DNA from: Bacteroidia bacterium
GTDB lineage: Bacteria; Bacteroidota; Bacteroidia; SpSt-205
NCBI GenBank assembly: GCA_025059535.1
Contig: JANXCX010000005.1
Location: 1 to 64,000, forward strand
Direction: 5' to 3'
DNA length: 64,000 bases
Part shown: positions 1 through 8,317 of the stretch, in pieces
Layout: each line of letters begins with the position of its first letter
How positions within the stretch are numbered: position 1 is the first letter of the stretch
The notes under the pieces: model-generated
Databases searched by the model: none
Seen by the model: the letters and a program-made list of their open reading frames with translations, nothing else
What the model was told of the DNA's origin: nothing
Position numbers and translations under genes: made by a program

Positions 1-89
1 ATAAGACTCTACGACGCAGGGGCCTGCGACGATGCAGGCACGACGGCCCGCTGCACCTGAAAACCATTCCCGCCAGTTAGCTGGCACCG

Positions 90-866
90 TCATTCGCCGC
101 GAAATACGGGCTTGCGCTTCTCCACAAAGGCCTGAACGCCCTCTTTGTAATCCTGGGTCCGACCGGCGATTTCTTGATAGTAGAGCTCGTACTGAAGCGC
201 CTCTTCGTAACTGCGCTCACTGGCGCGCAGAAGAAGTTTTTTGATAAGGGCCAACGCCCGAGGTGCTTTCGCCGCCAGTTTGAGCGCAAGCGCATGCGTA
301 GCTTCAGCCAATTTAGCCTCTTCTACCACTTCATTGATAAGGCCCCATGCAAGCGCCTGCTCGGCATTCAGAGGCTCGCCTAAGGCGGCCAAGGCAAACG
401 CTCGCTTAAGACCTACCGTACGCACTAAGTGAAATGAGGTAGCCGTATCTAACGAAAGACCTACATTCACGAAAGCCAATACGAAAGTAGCTGCTTTTGA
501 GGCTATCACATAATCGCAGGCGAGGGCTAAGCCTACCCCGGCACCCGCAGCCACGCCGTTAACGCTCGCTATTACGGGCTTCTCTAGTTCATGGAGGCCC
601 CGTACCATGGGATTATAGCGTCGTGCGACAGAATCGCCCAGCGACCGTTCCACGCCAACCACTTCCTTAAGGTCTTGACCTGAGCAGAACGCCTTACCCG
701 CCCCCGTTATCACTAGAACGCGCACAGCCTTATCCTTGCCGACCCTCCGAAGCGCATCCAGAAACTCCATGCTCATTTTCTCGTTGAAGGCGTTATAGCG
801 GTCGGGGCGGTGGAGAGTAAGATAGGCTACCGCCTCCCGTACCTCATATAAAAGGGTTTCATACAT
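90..866 (-). CDS. Enoyl-CoA hydratase/isomerase, PaaG-like
   Basis: A 258-residue crotonase-fold protein. It has the oxyanion-hole segments FCSGQD (about residues 60-65) and VNGVAAGAG (102-110). The catalytic glutamate pair of true hydratases is absent. Instead an Asp sits at about residue 140 (GLSLD), as in the PaaG ring-1,2-epoxyphenylacetyl-CoA isomerase and related Delta3,Delta2-enoyl-CoA isomerases. I infer a cytoplasmic acyl-CoA isomerase in fatty acid or aromatic degradation; the substrate is not readable from sequence. The ATG at 866 lies 4 nt after a perfect TAACTTTG box (871-878), so this start is strongly supported and the mRNA is probably leaderless. No paa operon surrounds it. 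Confidence 0.85.
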   Translation of the reverse strand: MYETLLYEVREAVAYLTLHRPDRYNAFNEKMSMEFLDALRRVGKDKAVRVLVITGAGKAFCSGQDLKEVVGVERSLGDSVARRYNPMVRGLHELEKPVIASVNGVAAGAGVGLALACDYVIASKAATFVLAFVNVGLSLDTATSFHLVRTVGLKRAFALAALGEPLNAEQALAWGLINEVVEEAKLAEATHALALKLAAKAPRALALIKKLLLRASERSYEEALQYELYYQEIAGRTQDYKEGVQAFVEKRKPVFRGE

Positions 867-870
867 GCCG

Positions 871-878
871 CAAAGTTA
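871..878 (-). promoter_or_regulatory. -7 box TAACTTTG, 4 nt before the isomerase start
   Basis: On the minus strand TAACTTTG matches the Bacteroidota -7 consensus TAnnTTTG exactly. Four bases (CGGC) separate it from the ATG at 866. No clear -33 TTG is visible. The geometry predicts transcription starting at or next to the A of ATG. Confidence 0.7.
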
Positions 879-885
879 GGAGCTC

Positions 886-2718
886 TCAGACGATAGCTTT
901 CTGCCCATGGAATGCCCTATACCGCTCATACCCTTCTTCCCCCATGTATTTACGCATAAGTTCGGGGTCCACTTCCAGAAGGTCTGTGAGCATAAGTATA
1001 TCCAAGGCATCATTGAAGGAGCGGTCTACATTAAAGGCCAAAATGCGCGCGCCCATGCGCAGGTAGTGCCGAATCAGCACGGGTAACCGAATGGGACTGC
1101 CTTCTAATTCCTGTATCAGGTCTTCCACATCGCGGAGGCTCTGCACCGCTACCGTATAGTAATAGCGGCGATGGTCGGAAGAAATCACATAGGGGTTACG
1201 CGGCCGAACTTCCGCTACTAGTGCCTCGGCCTTGTAACGGTCTTCCAAGAAGGCCACCAAAAAGGCCTTAGACAGGTCGGAAAAATGCTTACTAAGGCTC
1301 ACGGGCCCTATAAGGAAGCGGTAACGCGGGTTTTGGAGGATATACTGGCCAATGCCCCGCCATAACAGATAGAGCGGGGCGTAGGCGCGCTGATATTTCT
1401 CCGTGACAAAAGCGCGACCCAATTCTAGGGCCGGATGGATTTCCCGAAAAAGCGTGCGCCGAAGGTGAAAGAGGGAGTAAAGGTAAAGGCCACGCAAACC
1501 ACGGGTCTGAAGAATTTCGTCGCAACGACCGATCCGATAGGCGCCTATGATTTCCTTTTCGCTGGTGTGGTAGAGCACAAGGTGGTCATACCACGTGTCG
1601 TAGGCGTCGGTGTCTAAGGCTTTACCCGTACCCTCTCCTGCGGCACGGAAAGTGGTTTCCCGCAGCCGTCCCAGTTCGTAGAGGAGCTGAGGCTGCTGAC
1701 TGCCGCGAAAGTAATATACGGCCCATTCTCCTTGTTCTATGAGCTTTTGGGAAGGCGGCAGGCTACTTAGCAGTTGGTCCACAACTTCACGCCTCAGCGG
1801 AGGTCTAATAGGTTGAAGGGGATGGGTAGGCAAGAAGCGCTGGCGCCAGCGATAGAGCCGCAGGCGACGCCAGCGGCTTTCTACGGCTTCGCCTAATAGG
1901 TAGGTTTTTGCTCGCAGATAGCTGGTAATGCGATCTGGCGATCCCAGGGCGCGCAAGCGCTCAAACGGATGAAGGCGCCCCATCCGATAATGTACCTTGC
2001 GCGCAGAGGGCGAGACAAATTCGCGGATAAGGAGCCCCGTCCTAAGACGCGCATGGATAAGGCCAGCTAAATGAAAGAGCAGGCTATTTGTGCCGTGAAA
2101 GTAGAGCGGTAGGACAGCGGCTTGGCTTTGCCAGATGAGGCGTCCTACGAGGGGGTGCCATTCGGGTTCGCGCACTCGTCCCGTGCGCCAGTTCCAACTG
2201 GCCACCTCTCCTGAGGGGAAAATCCCCAAAAGATTGCCGGCTTTGAGGTAGGCTAAGGCTTGACGCAGAGGCTGGCGATTGAACTGCTGCGCTCCTTCCC
2301 CCCCAAAAGGATCTACCAGCAAAAGCATTTCCCGCACCTCCTCCACCCGCTCCAAGAAAAAGTTCGCAATAATCCGAAAATCTGGCCGGATTTCGCTGAG
2401 AAAACGCACGAGAAAAATGGCTTCTATGCCGCCAAAGGGATGATTGCATACCACTACCAGAGGACCTTGATAGGCCCGCAGGGCTTCCAGTTCAGCTTCA
2501 GATGGCAAAACGTATTGAACGCCTATAAGCTCTAGCACCCGGTCGGCAAACTCCGCCGGGGATTTGCCCGATGTCTCGCAGAGCTCGTAGAAGCGATTGA
2601 GCTGCTCTATACCCAAAGCCTTTTCCATCCATGGGCCCAATAGACGATAAATGACCTGCTGCCAAGGCGTAGCCAGCAGTTTATCCAGCTCCACTAGCGG
2701 GCGGCGATAGCGGCTCAC
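886..2718 (-). CDS. olsF: OlsF-like bifunctional acyltransferase (PlsC-type plus GNAT)
   Basis: About 610 residues. The N-terminal half is a PlsC/LPLAT-type acyltransferase with NHPFGG near residues 92-97, the H-x5-acid form seen in OlsF/hemolysin-like enzymes, here with Glu as the acid. The C-terminal half (about 330-540) resembles the OlsB ornithine N-acyltransferase GNAT fold. This domain order is that of OlsF, which makes ornithine or other aminolipids at the membrane in Flavobacterium and Serratia. The reading frame can be extended to a TTG at 2784, but a TACCTTTG box at 2723-2730 lies inside that extension, 4 nt before a GTG at 2718, so I place the start there. It diverges from the T9SS cargo gene. 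The substrate (ornithine, glycine, lysine) is not determinable. Confidence 0.75.
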   Translation of the reverse strand: MSRYRRPLVELDKLLATPWQQVIYRLLGPWMEKALGIEQLNRFYELCETSGKSPAEFADRVLELIGVQYVLPSEAELEALRAYQGPLVVVCNHPFGGIEAIFLVRFLSEIRPDFRIIANFFLERVEEVREMLLLVDPFGGEGAQQFNRQPLRQALAYLKAGNLLGIFPSGEVASWNWRTGRVREPEWHPLVGRLIWQSQAAVLPLYFHGTNSLLFHLAGLIHARLRTGLLIREFVSPSARKVHYRMGRLHPFERLRALGSPDRITSYLRAKTYLLGEAVESRWRRLRLYRWRQRFLPTHPLQPIRPPLRREVVDQLLSSLPPSQKLIEQGEWAVYYFRGSQQPQLLYELGRLRETTFRAAGEGTGKALDTDAYDTWYDHLVLYHTSEKEIIGAYRIGRCDEILQTRGLRGLYLYSLFHLRRTLFREIHPALELGRAFVTEKYQRAYAPLYLLWRGIGQYILQNPRYRFLIGPVSLSKHFSDLSKAFLVAFLEDRYKAEALVAEVRPRNPYVISSDHRRYYYTVAVQSLRDVEDLIQELEGSPIRLPVLIRHYLRMGARILAFNVDRSFNDALDILMLTDLLEVDPELMRKYMGEEGYERYRAFHGQKAIV

Positions 2719-2722
2719 TAAC

Positions 2723-2730
2723 CAAAGGTA
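2723..2730 (-). promoter_or_regulatory. -7 box TACCTTTG, 4 nt before the OlsF-like GTG start
   Basis: A perfect TAnnTTTG box on the minus strand with spacer GTTA and then GTG at 2718. It decides the start of the acyltransferase: the upstream in-frame TTG (2784) lies on the other side of this promoter and inside the divergent gene. Confidence 0.65.
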
Positions 2731-2734
2731 GGAA

Positions 2735-2764
2735 TTTGGATTTTTGGAAAAAGCCGTATATTTG
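2735..2764 (+). promoter_or_regulatory. Bacteroidota promoter, -33 TTTG and -7 TATATTTG
   Basis: TTTG at 2735-2738, an 18-nt spacer, then TATATTTG at 2757-2764, ending 7 nt before the ATG at 2772. This is the fullest two-part promoter in the window. It lies within a TTG-started 5' extension of the reading frame (from 2736), which argues against that extension. Confidence 0.7.
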
Positions 2765-2771
2765 GGGTGGT

Positions 2772-3716
2772 ATGCGCTACGCAAGCATTACTTTATTTTT
2801 GATGGCCCTTTTGGGGGCTCAGGCCTATGGCCAAAATCAATGTACGCGCTGTACGCCTGATAGAAGCCAGATTGCTCTGCCGCGCGGGTTCAATCCAGAC
2901 ACCTTGCGGCTTCCCCCAGGCGTGGATACTACCCTCGTAGTACATTTCACCTTCCCAGACTCCGTGAGAAGAGGACAGTTCGTTTTGTATCCCAACTACG
3001 CCATTTGGGTAGATAGCATGCGCCTTGACTCCAACCGCGTTAGGGACCGCAACGGTAACAACTTTGCCTATGACAGCAGTAATCCAGAGGCTGGCCCTAT
3101 CCACTTTGACCAAGACCATCGCACTAAGCCCTACGAGCCTAACAATCCGAATACAGCCCGATTTGTGGTATATCGTAATCCTTCGCCCCAGGAATGGGGT
3201 AGTGGAGGGAGCGCCGGTAATACACCGCCCTATGGCTGCGCGCGCCTGTGTATCAGGACCGTCAATCAAGAAGGCTCTGATACCCTGCGTGTCCGCGTGC
3301 GTTTCTTCATACCTCAGGGAGCCCTCGGAACGGATGGGAACAATAAGGACACTACTAGTGTCTATACTCCTGATGTTCTTGGCAATCGCACCTATGGGGA
3401 TACTGTATTTCGGTACGTAGTAAAAATAACCCGCAATCTTCAGACCCATGCGGGCTATGTAGGAAGCTATTCCGTACAGCTGCGCCTATCCCCTAATCCG
3501 GCCTGGGGTGAAACGGAGCTCAGATTTATCCTTATGTCTCCTACGCGTGTGAGCCTGCGTGCCTTCACCATAGACGGCCGAGAGGTCTATCTCCATGAGA
3601 GCCTATACGCCGCAGGCGAACACCGCCACTCGCTTCGCCTACCTAAGGGGATTTATACTATCCTCTTAGAGACGGAATATGGCCGTGTAGCTGAACGGCT
3701 AGTGATGCTAGAGTAG
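2772..3716 (+). CDS. Secreted protein with T9SS type A C-terminal sorting domain
   Basis: About 314 residues with an N-terminal signal peptide (MRYASITLFLMALLGAQAYG, cleavage likely after AYG). The middle is Asp/Asn/Pro-rich with no family I recognise; it carries a short Cys-x2-Cys pair near the mature N-terminus. The last roughly 75 residues form a type A T9SS sorting domain: LSPNPAWGETELRF, then a DGREV-type strand and a GIYTILLE strand. By family knowledge it crosses the outer membrane by T9SS and is anchored or released after domain removal. The ATG at 2772 is chosen because the promoter occupies the longer open frame upstream. A strong terminator follows directly. Confidence 0.8.
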   Translation: MRYASITLFLMALLGAQAYGQNQCTRCTPDRSQIALPRGFNPDTLRLPPGVDTTLVVHFTFPDSVRRGQFVLYPNYAIWVDSMRLDSNRVRDRNGNNFAYDSSNPEAGPIHFDQDHRTKPYEPNNPNTARFVVYRNPSPQEWGSGGSAGNTPPYGCARLCIRTVNQEGSDTLRVRVRFFIPQGALGTDGNNKDTTSVYTPDVLGNRTYGDTVFRYVVKITRNLQTHAGYVGSYSVQLRLSPNPAWGETELRFILMSPTRVSLRAFTIDGREVYLHESLYAAGEHRHSLRLPKGIYTILLETEYGRVAERLVMLE

Positions 3717-3739
3717 AGCCAATAACCGCAGCTTTCCCA

Positions 3740-3774
3740 GAGGCGATGCGCCGCGCGCATCGCCTCTTTTTTTT
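3740..3774 (+). terminator. Intrinsic terminator fused to the tRNA promoter
   Basis: An 11-bp perfect stem (GAGGCGATGCG with CGCATCGCCTC, 3740-3750 and 3756-3766) has a 5-nt loop and is followed by eight T (3767-3774). The last T is also the first base of the TACCTTTG box serving tRNA-Tyr. Confidence 0.92.
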
Positions 3775-3781
3775 ACCTTTG
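3774..3781 (+). promoter_or_regulatory. -7 box TACCTTTG for tRNA-Tyr/tRNA-Gly/ubiA
   Basis: A perfect TAnnTTTG box directly after the terminator T-tract. The mature tRNA-Tyr 5' end (3790) is 8 nt downstream, leaving a leader of a few bases for RNase P. It probably drives tRNA-Tyr, tRNA-Gly and ubiA together, since no other promoter is visible before ubiA. Confidence 0.75.
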
Positions 3782-3789
3782 TTCCACTC

Positions 3790-3873
3790 GGGGAGTTGCC
3801 GGAGCGGTCAAACGGGCCTGACTGTAAATCAGGTGGCGCCATGCCTACGGAGGTTCGAATCCTCCACTCCCCA
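3790..3873 (+). tRNA. tRNA-Tyr (anticodon GTA)
   Basis: 84 nt with a 7-bp acceptor stem (GGGGAGT/ACTCCCC), anticodon GTA in the loop CTGTAAA, a long class II variable arm as expected for bacterial tRNA-Tyr, and a GGTTCGAATCC T-arm. Discriminator A, no encoded CCA. One nucleotide separates it from tRNA-Gly. Confidence 0.97.
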
Positions 3874-3874
3874 C

Positions 3875-3947
3875 GCGGGAGTAGCTCAGCCGGTAGAGCA
3901 TCAGCCTTCCAAGCTGAGGGCCGCGGGTTCGAATCCCGTCTCCCGCT
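3875..3947 (+). tRNA. tRNA-Gly (anticodon TCC)
   Basis: 73 nt with acceptor stem GCGGGAG/CTCCCGC, D-arm TAGCTCAGCCGGTAGAGCA, anticodon TCC and T-arm GGGTTCGAATCCC. CCA is not encoded; the next bases are C then ATC. That ATC at 3949 is in frame with ubiA, so RNase Z cleavage after T3947 would free a ubiA mRNA with only one base before the candidate start. Confidence 0.97.
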
Positions 3948-3948
3948 C

Positions 3949-4833
3949 ATCTTCCCTTTCCTTCAGCGTTTCGGGAAACGACTAAAGCTATATAGCCGAC
4001 TAGTAGTTTTAGAGCATGCCGTATTCGCCCTTCCCTTTGCGTTGTGGGGGTTTGCGGTAGGCGTCAAGGAGATAGGCGGTACAGCTATTCTGCCTAAGCT
4101 AGGTTGGGTTTTGATAGCCCTTATAAGCGCACGTACGGCGGCCTTAGCGTTCAATAGATATGCGGATCATTCCTTAGACGCACAGAATCCGCGTACGGCG
4201 CAACGGGAGATTCCACGCGGCCTAGTTCGGCCCAGAGAAGCCCTATCCCTTACCCTGGCATCTGCGGCAATTTTTATGATTAGCGCCTGGCGGCTTAATC
4301 CCCTCTGTGGCGCTCTGGCCCCCTTAGCGCTTTTTATCCTCTTAGGCTATTCCTATACCAAGCGTTTCACGCACCTCTCCCACTATATTCTGGGCCTAGC
4401 TTTAGGGCTAGCTCCCGTAGGAGCTTATTTGGCCGTAACTGGCCGCTTTTCCGTATTTATCCTGAACATAGGAATGGCTGTGGTCTTTTGGGTAGCGGGC
4501 TTTGATATTCTGTATGCGCTCCAAGATGTGGAGTTTGATCGAGCAGTAGGTCTGCACAGCATTCCAGCGCGCTTCGGTGAGGCTCTCGCTCGCCGTATAA
4601 GCCTTATTAGTCACGGGATCAGCATAATCCTCTTAGCTTGGGGGGGATTCTCTCTCTACGGCAGCCATCCCTTATACTGGATAGGATGGGGGCTCTTCAG
4701 CGGATTTGTATTTTACCAGCACAAGGTAAGTTGCGACAAAAGTCGCATCACTCGAGCCTTTTTCACGCATAATGGACTGGCCTCAATAGGATTAGGGACT
4801 CTAGCAATTGTGGCTTTGTGGGTGCCTGCCTAA
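3949..4833 (+). CDS. mqnP: UbiA-family polyprenyltransferase, probable MqnP
   Basis: About 294 residues and membrane-embedded. It carries the first UbiA prenyl-diphosphate motif (NRYADHSLD, followed by NPRT) and the second (DVEFDRAVG), with several hydrophobic helices. In Bacteroidota this family member usually serves menaquinone synthesis by the futalosine route, prenylating an aromatic acid; I infer that role. The frame has no ATG, GTG or TTG between tRNA-Gly and the conserved region LYSRLVVLEHAVFALPF. The nearest in-frame ATG upstream (3841) lies inside tRNA-Tyr. I therefore propose ATC at 3949, which gives a normal-length protein starting close to where homologues start. Function is well supported; the start is unusual and unproven. 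Confidence 0.72.
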   Translation: MFPFLQRFGKRLKLYSRLVVLEHAVFALPFALWGFAVGVKEIGGTAILPKLGWVLIALISARTAALAFNRYADHSLDAQNPRTAQREIPRGLVRPREALSLTLASAAIFMISAWRLNPLCGALAPLALFILLGYSYTKRFTHLSHYILGLALGLAPVGAYLAVTGRFSVFILNIGMAVVFWVAGFDILYALQDVEFDRAVGLHSIPARFGEALARRISLISHGISIILLAWGGFSLYGSHPLYWIGWGLFSGFVFYQHKVSCDKSRITRAFFTHNGLASIGLGTLAIVALWVPA

Positions 4834-4848
4834 AGGCGCTCCGCCTCT

Positions 4849-7800
4849 CTACTCCACTACTAATAGGTGGGTGCGCCAAAGTGGAGCCGACTCCTCTGTG
4901 ATGGTAAGGAGATATAACCCAGCAGGCAGCGATAGGGCTATGTCGCCTTCTCTACCCTCAAAGGGGTAAGTAGCCACTACCTTCCCAGTGAGATCATAAA
5001 AGGCCAAAGAATACGTACCCGTACGGGGCGCTATTAGGTGTAGGGTGGCATGGGCTGGATTAGGGAAAATGGCAAACTCACCGCCCGCAGAGAGAAGCGC
5101 ACTAGGACGCAGGACTACCTCCACGTAAAGCGTATCCCGCTCCTCGCAAGCGCCATTCCTTGAGCGCAATATCAGCGTGTGCCTGCCCTCCTGCGTGAAA
5201 GTGTGGGTAAAGGTGGCTTGATTGCCTGTAGCGGAAGGGGTAGTAGCCCCAGGGTTGTAAACTTCCCAGTCGTAGGCATTTCCTACCGTGGTGCTGGCGG
5301 CCTCAAAGGTAGCTTGTACGGTTGGCGGCGTGCCAGTAAGAGTATAAGTGTCGCCGCTAGTATAGGTCCTATCCCCCACGGCGATAGAGGCGTCTGGCTG
5401 AGGGGAAACGGTAACGCTTAGGGTATCCGCCGTGGTATCGTTACGACAGACAGGGGGTTGGGGATTCTCCCGAATAGCTTGGACTATCACGGTGTAGTTA
5501 CCTACGGCTAAGTTTAGCGTATAGATAGGACCGGTGGCACCGCTAACAGGCTGATTATTTACCAGCCAACGGTAAGTAGTAGCACCCTCCGCGCTACCAT
5601 CTAAGGGGAGCGTCCCTGCACTGACGCATACCAGCCGATCGGCACCTAAATCGGGCCGCCTTGTAAAGGGCGGTGTAGGATAGCCTGTCAGGCTGAGGCG
5701 GAATCGTCCCTGCGAAGCGGCATTGAAACCCTCCACTATAATCAGCAGTTCATCACCCTCTCGCAAGGGGATGGTATCACGCGTGGGGGCTTGTGGGTTC
5801 TCGGGCATCGGCTTTATGCGCTGAGAGCCAAGCCGGCCAATAGCTAAGATGTGAGCCGTGAAGTGAGGGTCACTAAACCCTGCTGCACTACAGGTACTAC
5901 CTTGATCTTCGTCAGACGTAGTGTCAGGTAGCGTGAGATTAATAAGGCTAAGGCGCGTGCCGAAGGTAGTGCCCTCATCGCAGGTATTTAGGCGTAGGGA
6001 GTCTAAACAGACAGGTAGGGTGAGGCGAAAGAAGAGGTCACGCGCGCCCGTGCCGCGCGGGTTAGTAGCCACACCCGTTGCGCCCGACTCCCCGTATTCA
6101 TTGGAGATAGCCGGCCCGCTTGTGCTATCCTGCACGCTGGCTTCCCAATAGCCCGTAGCGGAATTGTAACTGAGCGCAAGGGGGATAGCGGTAGAAGGCC
6201 GATTGCCCGGTCTATCGGTAAGGTTGAGGCTAAGGGCCACATTAGAGGTATCTGGCGGCTCATTAGGACAGCCACTCGGCATACGCGCTACCAGCGCTAT
6301 CCGTATAGTTCCGGTATAGATAGGTGGCGTAAGAGGCGGAAGGACAAAAGTAGTGGGAAAGCCGCTTACCACTCCTCCACCCTGCCACGTAGTTCCGTTA
6401 TCCAGCGAGTAGAGTATCTCTACTTCCCCCTGCAGGGGTGGCTGATTAGTACCGGAGGTGTCTAAGGTTATTACGGTCCCCCACAGATAGGCTGTGCCCA
6501 CCTGTGGCGGCGTAGGGGTGATGACGCTAGGGGCAAAGGGCGCTGGAGGGCAAGGGGGACGTGTACCTGCCAGTTCATCTGCTCCTATATCCGGCGCCGT
6601 ACCCGGGTCACTACCTACCCCGCCTATAGGACGAGCCTGCCCATCAAAGTCAAGGGTACCATTATACGCCGCATCACCCGCGTTGATGACCGGCGTCGGC
6701 GTCGTGCTCACTAAATGAAGGTCCGTAGGAGACACAAAAGGCACATCGTCGGGCAGGAAAAACCCATTGGCTTCCCGCCCTGACGCCGAAGCACGCCATG
6801 CCGAGAGCGTAGCATAGTTGGTATTACCAACCCGGGCTACATAGTTAGGAATACCTTGCGCCGCTATGCGATAGGCATTGTGGTTTATTTGAGCCCCACT
6901 GAGAGAGGTACTAAAGAAAAGTAGGCCATACGCCGTACGCGTGCCATTTTGGGCCACACGTAGGGAGTTTTGAAGGATATTACCCGAAATCACTAAACCA
7001 CCTGCGATTCGGTGCCCTATAGTTATCGCCGCAGAGCTGCCTTCGGATTGGGCAGAGATAACAGAATTATTACCGTATAGATGAATAGAATTGTGATAAA
7101 TAGCCAGCTTTGCATCTGTTAGATCGTTAGCCGCATTTACAAAGATACCGCTCACATACTCGGCGCCCGTTGTAGAGGTGCGCGCATCGCCCACAATATC
7201 GGCAATCATATTGCTGAAAATCCTATTCTGAGAAGAGGCCTGCAGCGTGGCAGGAAGGATTACGCAGATGCCATACTGACCTCGTCCATCCGTACCCGTA
7301 TAGCGCAGACCGTATATCCAGTTGCGCGCTATAGTAAAGTTCTCGCAGGTATCCAGCCGCACCCCCGCCAATTGATTAGCGGCGGTTATACTGCCACTTG
7401 TCGCTCCCGTGATTTGATTGCCTATTATTTGAATGCCCCTGCCCCAAAATAGGTGGATGCCTCCTATGTTGAAGGTTGCAGCCCAGGAGTCGGTGGCCGC
7501 CCGGCCTATTTGATTTCCTTCTACTTCTATGCTATTGAGTAGGGCGCTGGACGAACCCCGCAGCATAATCGGCCGGCTAACGCTATCTATCCTATTGGAG
7601 CTAATGCGCAGCCCTCGAACGGTACTCCCAGGGGTCAGCGGGGCCGATACGAGATTACCTGTCGCTGGATCCGAACCAAGGTATATACCGCTGAAGGTTT
7701 GCGCGCGATTGAAGCCCAGCAGTATAAACCCATCTATAGTGAATTCTTCTAAGTTAAGAGGCGCATCTTGTGTAGAAACAATCCCGATAAGGCCTGTAGT

Positions 7801-8286
7801 GGTGCCAGAATTAGAAGCGTTTTGGGTGCTTTTTAGGGCAAAAACGCCAGTACCGCTCAGAGAGAAATTGCGCAGCTGACCGTGATTGAGCGGATTAGAT
7901 AAATTACTCTGGGTAGTGCCTCCAAAGCGGAATATGAAACGGCCACCAGATGTTGTAGCTGGGGCCTTACGAAGGGTATCTTGGCGCTGAAGCATTACCG
8001 ACACCCGGCAGTTTATGCAGTTATACCCCACTAGCGTGATAGTGGAAGGTTCGTTCGCCGGATTCCAGGCGCTGGCTGGCGTAAGCCTAATTACTACGTC
8101 ACCTTGCGCCCCCCGCTGATTGAGCGAGTCAAATGCCTCTTGAATAGTAGCAAACCGTCTATTGGCGAAATCACTTACCCCCGTAATTTGATAAACTCCT
8201 TGTAGCGGAGTACTCTGGGCCCAAGCCACCCCCAGGGCTAAAAGTAAGCCCAATAAGCCATCTCCATAGCCACTTTTTCCCTGCAT
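4849..8286 (-). CDS. Large secreted beta-helix protein with T9SS sorting domain
   Basis: 1145 residues. A signal peptide (MQGKSGYGDGLLGLLLALGVAWAQ) leads into a long region with right-handed parallel beta-helix character (roughly residues 100-480, with repeated IxxNxI and GIxL patterns). Then come Pro/Thr-rich segments, an Ig/PKD-like region (about 900-1050) and a type A sorting domain (FAIFPNPAHATLHL to GLYLLTITEES). Expected fate is T9SS export to the cell surface, where beta-helix proteins commonly bind or cleave polysaccharide; no catalytic residues were identified. It lies just downstream of pyrF on the same strand but has its own promoter-like box (TATCTTCG, 8294-8301). Confidence 0.8.
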   Translation of the reverse strand: MQGKSGYGDGLLGLLLALGVAWAQSTPLQGVYQITGVSDFANRRFATIQEAFDSLNQRGAQGDVVIRLTPASAWNPANEPSTITLVGYNCINCRVSVMLQRQDTLRKAPATTSGGRFIFRFGGTTQSNLSNPLNHGQLRNFSLSGTGVFALKSTQNASNSGTTTGLIGIVSTQDAPLNLEEFTIDGFILLGFNRAQTFSGIYLGSDPATGNLVSAPLTPGSTVRGLRISSNRIDSVSRPIMLRGSSSALLNSIEVEGNQIGRAATDSWAATFNIGGIHLFWGRGIQIIGNQITGATSGSITAANQLAGVRLDTCENFTIARNWIYGLRYTGTDGRGQYGICVILPATLQASSQNRIFSNMIADIVGDARTSTTGAEYVSGIFVNAANDLTDAKLAIYHNSIHLYGNNSVISAQSEGSSAAITIGHRIAGGLVISGNILQNSLRVAQNGTRTAYGLLFFSTSLSGAQINHNAYRIAAQGIPNYVARVGNTNYATLSAWRASASGREANGFFLPDDVPFVSPTDLHLVSTTPTPVINAGDAAYNGTLDFDGQARPIGGVGSDPGTAPDIGADELAGTRPPCPPAPFAPSVITPTPPQVGTAYLWGTVITLDTSGTNQPPLQGEVEILYSLDNGTTWQGGGVVSGFPTTFVLPPLTPPIYTGTIRIALVARMPSGCPNEPPDTSNVALSLNLTDRPGNRPSTAIPLALSYNSATGYWEASVQDSTSGPAISNEYGESGATGVATNPRGTGARDLFFRLTLPVCLDSLRLNTCDEGTTFGTRLSLINLTLPDTTSDEDQGSTCSAAGFSDPHFTAHILAIGRLGSQRIKPMPENPQAPTRDTIPLREGDELLIIVEGFNAASQGRFRLSLTGYPTPPFTRRPDLGADRLVCVSAGTLPLDGSAEGATTYRWLVNNQPVSGATGPIYTLNLAVGNYTVIVQAIRENPQPPVCRNDTTADTLSVTVSPQPDASIAVGDRTYTSGDTYTLTGTPPTVQATFEAASTTVGNAYDWEVYNPGATTPSATGNQATFTHTFTQEGRHTLILRSRNGACEERDTLYVEVVLRPSALLSAGGEFAIFPNPAHATLHLIAPRTGTYSLAFYDLTGKVVATYPFEGREGDIALSLPAGLYLLTITEESAPLWRTHLLVVE

Positions 8287-8293
8287 ACTGCTG

Positions 8294-8301
8294 CGAAGAT
8301 A
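8294..8301 (-). promoter_or_regulatory. -7-like box TATCTTCG before the beta-helix gene
   Basis: One mismatch to TAnnTTTG on the minus strand, ending 7 nt before the ATG at 8286. The same TTCG variant occurs before lolA. Confidence 0.4.
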
Positions 8302-8317
8302 CTATCCACCAGTTATC

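Noticed and set aside
1-89. Possible RNA gene or terminator at the left edge
   Set aside because: Only a short CGCAGG-GG-CCTGCG inverted repeat is visible, with a 2-nt loop and no T-tract; no tRNA or rRNA pattern seen.
2793-3449. 218-codon open frame on the minus strand across the T9SS cargo gene
   Set aside because: It lies wholly inside a gene with a signal peptide and sorting domain; its own translation shows no recognisable domain and has no promoter box at its start.
3708-3950. Open frames running through tRNA-Tyr and tRNA-Gly on both strands
   Set aside because: They are translations of tRNA sequence; the cloverleaf features are unambiguous.
3949-4833. ubiA lacking a start because of a frameshift or sequencing error
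   Set aside because: The other two frames between tRNA-Gly and the conserved region offer no better in-line start, and yraN independently shows the same absence; an error cannot be excluded but is not needed.
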